Assembly: GCF_964355755.1 (NCBI RefSeq)
Contig: NC_092677.1
Span: 25,762,101-25,826,100 of the forward strand
Origin: Antedon mediterranea
Lineage: Eukaryota > Echinodermata > Crinoidea > Comatulida > Antedonidae
Direction of reading: 5' to 3'
DNA: 64,000 bases
The first letter of the stretch is position 1. Every line of letters begins with the position of its first letter. Position numbers and translations under genes: made by a program. The notes below the pieces were generated by a model. It ran no database searches. It saw only the letters and a program-made list of their open reading frames with translations, and was not told the DNA's origin. Of this stretch, positions 56,249 to 64,000 are shown one piece after another.

Positions 56249-59017
56249 TTCTAACGAAATCGTCAGGGCTAGGCTTGCGCTTGTGTACTTTTTGTTACTA
56301 CGTTTTTTGTCGTATGATGTTTGTTTGTCGCCCCCTCGCCCCTCTCATTCATTGGGGTTTAAACACAACACGTGTGTAAATAGTCCAATCTCGTGACCAT
56401 CGATCACGCGAAAACTAAATAAATATAAACATGACTGGACACTCTCACGTTTAAGATGCTTTTGTTTCAATAATAGAAATCATTTCATTTTTCAAAATAG
56501 CTTTTCAACTATTCGAAATATTGAAAAAGCAGCTTAAATCTTAATGTTTCATTTTAATAACATGTGACCAACACACCTCTTACACGCCCCAATCTTAATA
56601 ATACTCTGCCGTAATTTGTGGCTGAATTCGACTTTTAATACACTGGAAAAAATAAGTTGTTAATACTTCCAATTTTTATTGAAAAGCGAAAAATAACGAA
56701 GTGATTAGTGGTGTTCCGTCATCAGAATGCAATTGATTGGTCAAATGAAATTGGCTCACATTTACAAACCCCATTTAAAAATTCTCCACTTTTTGGATAG
56801 TTTGTGTTTAGTTTGTGATTTCATACCTCCATCATGGTTAATTTATGTATTACACTGTTGAAAGATAATTGAATATATATTAACACACACTCTTCTGAGT
56901 ACAGTATTGGGAGGACGAATTATATCTTGGGAAATATTTAAATTTTAGCTCTTTTTTTAACTGAAATAGCAACAAAAAGTTGACAAATGCATGTATGTGC
57001 CTCGTACAGAAGATTAAATCAACGGTTTTTTTTAAAGCATGTATAAAACTACTGGTCACAGCGAGATTGACGTCTGCTCATACCATTTTTAGTAAACCAG
57101 CATTAGAGAGTTATCAAGAAATAACTGGGGTTACGACCGTAAAAGCCTTGTACCTTTTATCCATGGGTGCAAACACCGCGCCATATTACCAAAATAAATA
57201 AAAGTGACACAAAGCGATAGATTGTTTAATCCTAATCCTATATTATTAATTTAATGAGCAACATGGCGTATATTAACTACATTAACATACAAGACTCTAG
57301 CATACTTTACAATCAGCTTTAGAAAGAAACTCAAGAGAAAATAACTTTTAAAAAATATTAAAAAGAAAATTTATAATACAAAAGGAGTGGATTATTAATT
57401 TTAGAAGGATAATCTTAATTTAGCCTTCTCATAAAAAAAAAAATTCTGGTCATTAGAATTTTTTTTAACAGTTGCCACAATAAAGATACAGTACCAGCAA
57501 CAGAGTGTAACAAACTACATTATGCTTACAAACCAATTGTGCATTATTGCAGAAGCTATCACAACAATTTAGTTTCGGCGAGCATGTGTGTTACGCTCCG
57601 TTGCTTTCTCTGAAGCCACTCAGCAACCAAAAAAGTCACTACAGTAATCCATAACACATAATTTTTTATATAAACATATAGAAATAAGTTTACTTGTATC
57701 TTAGTATATCATTGGTTATTACAATATTATGCACGGTCTATCTTTGTTTTAAAATTGAAACGTTGGGTAAAAGTTTCAATGTAACCTACGTAACCTTTAC
57801 CTTCACTGTAAACGAAAATTTGTTTCAAATATCTTTCTATTGATGTGTAATCGGACACGCATCAAAAAAAAATTGTACTAATTGTATAGTAACATTTTTA
57901 ATTCTTTTCGCTCCAAAATATAAGAAATCGGCTTTGCATAAACAATATATAAATAACGATGACAGGCCTATAATAAATTATTATTTATTTATACAATAAT
58001 TTAAACTATGAATATTAATTAACTTAAAATGTTAATTAATAAGTTGGAAGATGGTCATATCATCACTAGTAGCTTGCGCAAGGGGGGGGGGGGGAGGGAG
58101 GTTGCAAAACCTTAAAATCTTGATGACAATAAGTTTATTTCAATAAATTGCCTGGGAAATTCTCTATCGCGCCTGTAAATAAAAAAAAAATGCTATACAT
58201 GCTATGTTTCTTACAAGCAGCTTACTTTTTTTTACCTAAAAAAATATGACACTACTGCTTTTAATAAATGGCAAAAAATGTATGGGAAGCCAAGACGTTA
58301 TGTTTGATCAGTATCTGCACCGTTATGGGCAACTTACACCCACCCTCAACACACTGTATACTTATATGTATCAAATATGTATTTTTATAAAAAGACACAC
58401 ACGCATATATTCCTCTCATACACACTAACACACACTATATACACATTAAACTACAGTAATGATATTGTTTTAAGTTATTAATAATTAAATATGTTTTTGC
58501 ATCATGCTTGCAACGCCATATTTATAATGAGAACTTGACCTTTGACCTGTGTGTACATGTGCCACAACTAAAACAAATTCAATAATTATACCACTTATGT
58601 TATTCAAATAATCAATAAATAAATTAAGCGTTATAGAAATTTGAAATTAGAAATGGCAACTTTAAATAGATTTATTATTAAATAATACCGTTACAGTTTT
58701 AAAATGGTGTTCTATCTGGAACTACATTTGAGCTAAGAAAAAAAAAAGTTTCATTTATAGGCCTATGACATAATGGCAGTACATAAAACACATAAATATA
58801 AAATTCAAATTATACGATTAGATTATATTATTATAACAGAAATGCATTTTAATACATAACAATTATACAGTTACTACATTACAAAAAATGATTATATAAG
58901 GTTGAAAAAACTAAGTTATATAACAATCATACAAAAATAAGGACTAAGTATTTTAATATATTTGGCTCTAAAATAATAAAGAGCAAGAAACCGGGGATTA
59001 TATTTTACATGCTTTAT

Positions 59018-59174
59018 TAAGCTTGGTTCACACTAGGACGCAACGCAAGGACGTAGATGCAACGCAAACGAGTTGACCAATGATAAGTCGAATAAATCCA
59101 TCGCTTGTGATTGGTCAAATTCCTTACGTTGCGTTTTATCATTGTGTTGCGTCTCTAGTGAGAACCAATCATTA
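59018..59174. repeat. MITE family B
   Basis: From TTAAGCTTGGTTCACACTAG to CTCTAGTGAGAACCAATCAT; diverged at the right end. Confidence 0.75.
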
Positions 59175-59327
59175 AACGATTTTCACAAAAGCAAATTTAA
59201 TTATTTATAATAAAGACATTGTAAAAAAGACATCTTTATTAACTTTGAGAATCTTACACCCCTTTCACATTGTCTACAACATTCCGGAGTGCACACTATA
59301 CAAACGCCAGTCCTCACCCGGTGTGTG

Positions 59328-59469
59328 TAAAGCTCTGTTTACACTATCAAACTAGTTTGACAAAAAAAAAAGATGTGCCCAAATATGATAGTGATAGGAC
59401 ATCGTCGTGTCCATATATGGGCACATCACATTTTTTTGTCACAAGATTGATAGTGTAGACAGCGCTTAA
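59328..59469. repeat. MITE family A
   Basis: From AAAGCTCTGTTTACACTATC to GATAGTGTAGACAGCGCTTA. Confidence 0.82.
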
Positions 59470-59780
59470 GGGGATGTGAAAGGCATATACTTGCCATGGA
59501 TTATAATCTAAACACATATTCCAATATAATATTGTGGTGGGGGGGGGGGGGGGGGTTAGAAAAAATGACCACAAAAATAATAATAATAAGATGTTTGTAA
59601 TATTGTATTCCCATAACCTGTGCAATATGATTTCCTCATTATTAATATGTATTACATTTTTTTTTTTATCTTATATATAAAAACAAGCTTACCAATAATA
59701 TGGGTATAATAATAAAACTTTATAATTACAATACAAGTAGGTTCAAGATCCAAACACTTCCTACAATGTTTTCAACATAA

Positions 59781-59917
59781 ATCTCTGTTTACACTATCAA
59801 GCTGGTTTGACAAAAAAAAGTGTGGTATGCCCAAATATGGTAGTGATATGACATCATCATGTCCATATATGGGCACATCACTTTTTTTTGTCATAAGTTT
59901 GATATAAGTGAGCTTAA
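59781..59917. repeat. MITE family A
   Basis: From AAATCTCTGTTTACACTATC; the right end is damaged (GATATAAGTGAGCTTA). Confidence 0.75.
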
Positions 59918-60489
59918 GTCATTTCAAAATTTGTTTTATTGTATACACTATCATCATTATTGTTTGTGGACATTAAATTTAAACATTAATAATTAAATAA
60001 TTAATTAATAAACACTGTATTCACTTCACTAGCAAAGTAGAAGAAAAGTTTTACCAAAATAAAAACATAACATTTGCTAAATTTCTTTTCTATAAAATAT
60101 CGTAAAGTGCTCAAAAAATTGTTGAAGAATTTTGATGTTTACTACCTTGGAAAAAGAGGGTGCATCTAAATATACCCATATTTAAAATTCATATGAAAAA
60201 ATTATGGGATGGGCTTATTACCAATACAGCATTTTGTCTGAGAAGTAAAATATTAACATAATGGGTGAAATACAAGATGAATATCAACGGATACATTTGA
60301 TAAAGTAATCAGTAAAGGTCAGAAACAATTGTTATAAAATATATGGTCTACAATAGTCTACTCAAAAACCATACACAAAATGACAAAATATTTGGATGTA
60401 TACAAATACATTAAGTGGTAGAAATATATTCAGACATTTCATCCCGTATATATAACTTCTTTAATTCACAATACCAAGTATTATATTAA

Positions 60490-60735
60490 AACCTCTATTA
60501 AGGGAACATTTTCCTCATGTGAAACAAACATGGGGAAATATATGTATTAACACTACATAAACCCATATTAGGGGGAAATCCCGTATTATGGGGAAATCCC
60601 GTATTCGGGGGAAGTCCCTACTCAGGGAAGTCCCTATTCAGGGGAAATCCCTATGTCTGAGGAATCCCTTAGAGAATTCCCTTCTTATGTTGGGTCCTGA
60701 AGGTGACCCCTTAATAGGAGTTCTACTGTATGATA
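60490..60735. repeat. MITE-like element with CCTATTAAGGGG termini and internal tandem
   Basis: ACCTCTATTAAGGGAACA and, inverted, GACCCCTTAATAGGAGTTCT bound the unit. Inside are about five GGGGAAATCCC(T/G)AT units. Confidence 0.55.
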
Positions 60736-61179
60736 AACCAACAAAGCAATATGATCATCTGTGCATGCTCACAAACAAGTCCATGTTGTGATACCTTGAT
60801 AGACTGCACCAAATTCTGAAATGGGGGTTGTCGAGGTAGCGACGACAAGCCATCACAATACAGATTAGTTTGTAAGCTTGCGTAGACATTGTTTACGTCT
60901 GGTTGCTTCGTTTCTTTGCGTAGTGTTGTGTAAAGTTTCTATTGCTAGCCTCTACAGCGTGAGTGATAGCACAATCGTAAGTGATGTGCGTATCTGTCTA
61001 ACGACCAGATATACTCATCTTCCCGCTCAGAATCTGTGGCCCCTCACTGAGGTCGCAATGGCATCTTCTTTTCATCCTCTAAACATACAGGATTTGACTC
61101 AATATTATATACAATGTTGGAGAAAGGTACACAGTTCCATATTTGAAGGGAAATTCATTTTGCAAGAGCTGAGGATGGC

Positions 61180-63388
61180 TTAAAATAAAGTCTTCTTTTT
61201 GTCCTTAGATTTCTTATCGCCCATACTCCTGTTTAAAATAAAGACAGTTATAGTTTACTTATAATATTTTATATCTTTAATTCTGTACATATTTCTTAAT
61301 TATTTAAATGGCTTTGTTTTATTTTCTATTATTGTATAATGATGATAATGACAGTCCTTTAGTGTGGTTCACACTTGGATCCAAGCGCAACGCAAGAAAG
61401 TAAATGCTACGCAAGTAGGATGACCAATCACAATGCGATGGACCACCCAAACCGTCGAATTACTTGTGGAAACCAAGCAGTAAAGCTCGGTCTACAATAT
61501 CAAACTAGTTTGACAAAAAAGTGTGATGTGCCCCAATATGGTAATATGTCAAAATGTGTTAGTATTATGCCAAAATATGGTAGTGATATGACATCTTCGT
61601 GCCCATATATGGGCACATAATATTTTGTTGTCACATAAAGTTTGATAGTGTAGACAGAGCTTAATGTGGTGATGAGAAAGATTTGTTTTAGTGGTTATGG
61701 GGAAAATTATGAAGATAATGATGACATGACAATGATGATGAATCATATTAATATATTTAAAATGCATTACTTATTGTTAAGCATCCTCGATCCCGACAGA
61801 CGGACTGACTCATCAAATACAGCTTTGTCTTTCTCAAACTGTTTTCTCTTTTCTTCTAATTCTCGTTGCTGTTGCTCTAAACTCTTCCTCATTTGTTCAT
61901 CTCGTCGTCTCAACTAAAAATTAAAAGTTAATTAAAAATTAGCTATCATCATTTGATTTATTTTATTAAATTATTAAATAGTTTATCCATCCTGTAATTG
62001 GTGAGTTGCTCGTTGTTGAATGCGCATGGAAAAAAAAAATGATGTTTTCTCAATAGCCGGGCAAGTTCACTGCAGACTACACATTTTGGGCAAGCGCTCA
62101 GATAGAATACAGACATCATCATTTGATTTGTTTTATCACTGGCCCACCGGGCAAGTTCACCCATTTTGGGCAAGCTCTCAGATAGAATACACTGACATCA
62201 CTATTTGATTTAGATATGTTTATCACTAGCCCACCGGGCAAGTTCACATATTTTGGGCAAGCCCCCAGATAGAATACACTGACATCACTATTTGATTTAG
62301 ATATGTTTATCACTAGCCCACCGGGCAAGTTCACCCATTTTGGGCAAGCCCTCAGATAGAATACACTGACATCACTATTTGATTTAGATGTGTTTATCAC
62401 TAGCCCACCGGGCAAGTTCACCCATTTTGGGCAAGCCCTCAGAAAATACACTGACATCACTATTTGATTTAGATATGTTTATCACTAGCCCACCGGGCAA
62501 GTTCACCTATTTTGGGCAAGCCCTCAGAAAATACACTGACATCACTATTTGATTTAGATGTGTTTATCACTAGCCCACCGGGCAAGTTCACCTATTTTGG
62601 ACAAGCCCTCAGAAAATACACTGACATCACTATTTGATTTAGATGTGTTTATCACTAGCCCACCGGGCAAGTTCACCCATTTTGGGCAAGCCCTCAGAAA
62701 ATACACTGACATCACTATTTGATTTAGATGTGTTTATCACCAGCCCACCGGGCAAGTTCACCCATTTTGGGCAAGCCCTCAGAAAATACACTGACATCAC
62801 TATTTGATTTAGATGTTTATCACTAGCCCACCGGGCAAGTTCACCCATTTTGGGCAAGCCTCAGATAGAATACACTTACATCTGCTTCTGAATCTTTTAA
62901 TTTCTTTTTCTTTTCCATTACTTTCATCTCAAATACTTGTTCCATCTCTGCTTCCATTTTCTTCATCTTCAAATCGTGTTCTTTCTTTTCATCCTGGAAC
63001 TGTGATAAGGGATTCTTGCCTGATACCCTGAAATTAAACAGACGTTTATAAATTAAATTTTTATTTAAAAAACATCTGTTTCCACCGTAAAATCCCTTTT
63101 TCCTCCGAGCACTATGAGCACCTATGAACTATACTTTGTATAAAAACTTTATACAAAATCATTTATCAAATACAAATTACAGATGAAAAAAACTATGTAT
63201 TAAAAATATAGCATTTGACTCTTACTTTGATGACACTTTGCGGCCTTCACCTGCGGTGATAGCGGTGAGCTTGCGACACCTGTAGTTTTCGTAATGAACG
63301 TTATTCGTCACGTCCTTCAGATCTTGCATGTGTGTTCTGATGAGCATATTTCGAAGTGTAATGAAGTCACAGTGTTCTAAATTTTCAA
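61180..63388 (-). CDS. SEPTIN7: Septin 7-like GTPase, C-terminal four exons; gene continues beyond right edge
   Basis: Septins form hetero-oligomeric filaments at the cytokinetic ring and cortex, and SEPTIN7 is a core subunit. Exons seen are 63226-63388, 62880-63027, 61771-61913 and 61180-61228, with compatible phases. The first encodes the end of the GTPase domain and the septin unique element ([20 protein letters not shown], then NNVHYENYR). The next two encode the coiled coil ([20 protein letters not shown], then [20 protein letters not shown]). The last is a 49-nt exon ending in [10 protein letters not shown]. The basic tail and coiled-coil wording fit SEPTIN7 rather than SEPTIN2 or SEPTIN6. 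Without the last exon the preceding one would run to TAA three codons later; the GTAATG donor with an in-phase final exon is preferred. The window ends in CATACCTT, which may be the donor of the next upstream exon. Confidence 0.92.
61360..61482. repeat. MITE family B, shortened copy in SEPTIN7 intron
   Basis: TTTAGTGTGGTTCACACTTG and CTTGTGGAAACCAAGCAGTAA are the altered termini. Confidence 0.6.
61483..61664. repeat. MITE family A in the last SEPTIN7 intron
   Basis: Directly abuts the family B copy; runs from AAAGCTCGGTCTACAATATC to GATAGTGTAGACAGAGCTTA. Confidence 0.82.
62055..62872. repeat. Minisatellite, ~80-bp unit, about 10 copies, SEPTIN7 intron
   Basis: Each unit holds CACTAGCCCACCGGGCAAGT, TCACCCATTTTGGGCAAGCC and ACACTGACATCACTATTTGA. 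The array ends about 8 bp before the donor of the exon at 62880. Open frames through it are artefacts. Confidence 0.93.
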
Positions 63389-63529
63389 CTGAAAATGATA
63401 AAAAAAATATTACAAATTAAGTTTTTGACATGCAAGTAATAAATGTCTTGTAAAAAAAAAACGTCTAAATATTAAATGATTACACAGAGCTTAAATGTAA
63501 AATTTAAAGGTAGTGTTCACATTTTTCTT

Positions 63530-63600
63530 GCATTATATTTGAGCAGCTTGGGTACATCGATGTTTGCCTGTTAATATCATGGGTTCAAATCTTGTATATT
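63530..63600 (+). repeat. Possible SINE fragment
   Basis: GAGCAGCTTGGGTACATCGA and CATGGGTTCAAATCTTGT resemble A- and B-box regions of the SINEs above. Confidence 0.4.
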
Positions 63601-63750
63601 AAGCTCTGTGTAAACTATCAAACTAGTTTGACAAAATAAAAAAGTGTGATGTGCCCAAATATGGTAGTGATATGCTTAAATATGGTAGTGATATGACATC
63701 ATCATGTCCATATATGGGCACATCATACTTTTTTTCATAGTTTAGACAGT
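63600..63750. repeat. MITE family A in SEPTIN7 intron
   Basis: From TAAGCTCTGTGTAAACTATC; the right end is truncated at ATAGTTTAGACAG. Confidence 0.78.
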
Positions 63751-64000
63751 TCACTGTGTAGAACATCTTGTTGATTTTGTTTTGTTTTTTAATTTGAAAT
63801 TGGCATAGTAAATATATTATGAAACAAATTCTATATTGGGATATTAACTATAACCATTACACCGATTGTATTAGGCGCCTTGGTAAATTATTTTAAACGA
63901 AAAGAACGCGTTCAGACACATTTGCTATTGTATTACGACATTATTATTACGACATTATGTCGTAGAGGTGCGTAACTACCATCTATAATTTTCATACCTT

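Larger units (their letters stand above)
56249..61179. other. Intergenic region upstream of PLA2G15 and downstream of SEPTIN7
   Basis: AT-rich, with poly-G runs at 58081-58095 and 59536-59555, MITEs at 59018-59174, 59328-59469 and 59781-59917, and a GGGGAAATCCC tandem at 60570-60690. No exon is recognised. The SEPTIN7 3'UTR should occupy its right end. Confidence 0.45.

Noticed and set aside
56980-57201. 73-codon plus-strand frame
   Set aside because: No domain, no splice context and no conserved motif.
60878-61183. Plus-strand 101-codon frame starting MRRHCLRLVASFLC
   Set aside because: It overlaps the SEPTIN7 last exon and 3'UTR on the other strand and shows no known domain.
62119-62857. 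Minus-strand frames with [14 protein letters not shown] repeats
   Set aside because: They come from the ~80-bp minisatellite in a SEPTIN7 intron.

Overview
This window is eukaryotic nuclear DNA. Its genes are split by short-phase GT-AG introns, it is AT-rich, and it is packed with short inverted-repeat transposons (MITEs), tRNA-derived SINE fragments and minisatellites. The gene content (ST8Sia-type sialyltransferase, FBXO15, PLA2G15, LONP2, SEPTIN7, an MLKL-like gene) points to a deuterostome animal. Two foldback transposons built from tandem GTCGCCCC or GTCGGCCC units, resembling the TU elements described from sea urchin, together with very frequent AGGCCTA words, make an invertebrate deuterostome, most likely an echinoderm, the best guess. 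That assignment is inference.

Layout. 1-2.7 kb, minus strand: the 5' half of a gene encoding an MLKL-type four-helix bundle, brace and start of a kinase-like domain; the rest lies left of the window. 4.2-16.3 kb, minus: a complete 17-exon LONP2 (peroxisomal Lon protease, 842 aa, C-terminal SKL). Its introns hold at least ten copies of one MITE and a 2-kb foldback transposon. 18.1-28.9 kb, plus: an alpha-2,8-sialyltransferase-like gene (384-385 aa), divergent from LONP2. 30.7-36.5 kb, minus: a five-exon enoyl-CoA hydratase/isomerase (255 aa, C-terminal SQL). 37.1-42.5 kb, plus: a 14-exon FBXO15-like F-box gene (511 aa), head-to-head with the isomerase gene with 540 bp between start codons. 42.5-48.0 kb: intergenic, with a LINE tail and a stray duplicate of the PLA2G15 last exon. 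48.0-56.2 kb, minus: a complete 8-exon PLA2G15-like gene (414 aa). 56.2-61.2 kb: intergenic. 61.2-63.4 kb, minus: the 3' four exons of a SEPTIN7-like gene that continues beyond the right edge.

The exon models were built by hand from splice consensus and reading phase. For the five complete genes the exon lengths sum to a multiple of three and every junction is phase-compatible, which is strong internal support. Gene names rest on recalled family sequences and were not tested by database search. The genes do not form one pathway. LONP2 and the isomerase both look peroxisomal, and MLKL, PLA2G15 and the sialyltransferase act in cell death, lysosomal lipid turnover and Golgi glycosylation. The most interesting item is the MLKL-like gene, because MLKL is known mainly as the vertebrate necroptosis executioner.
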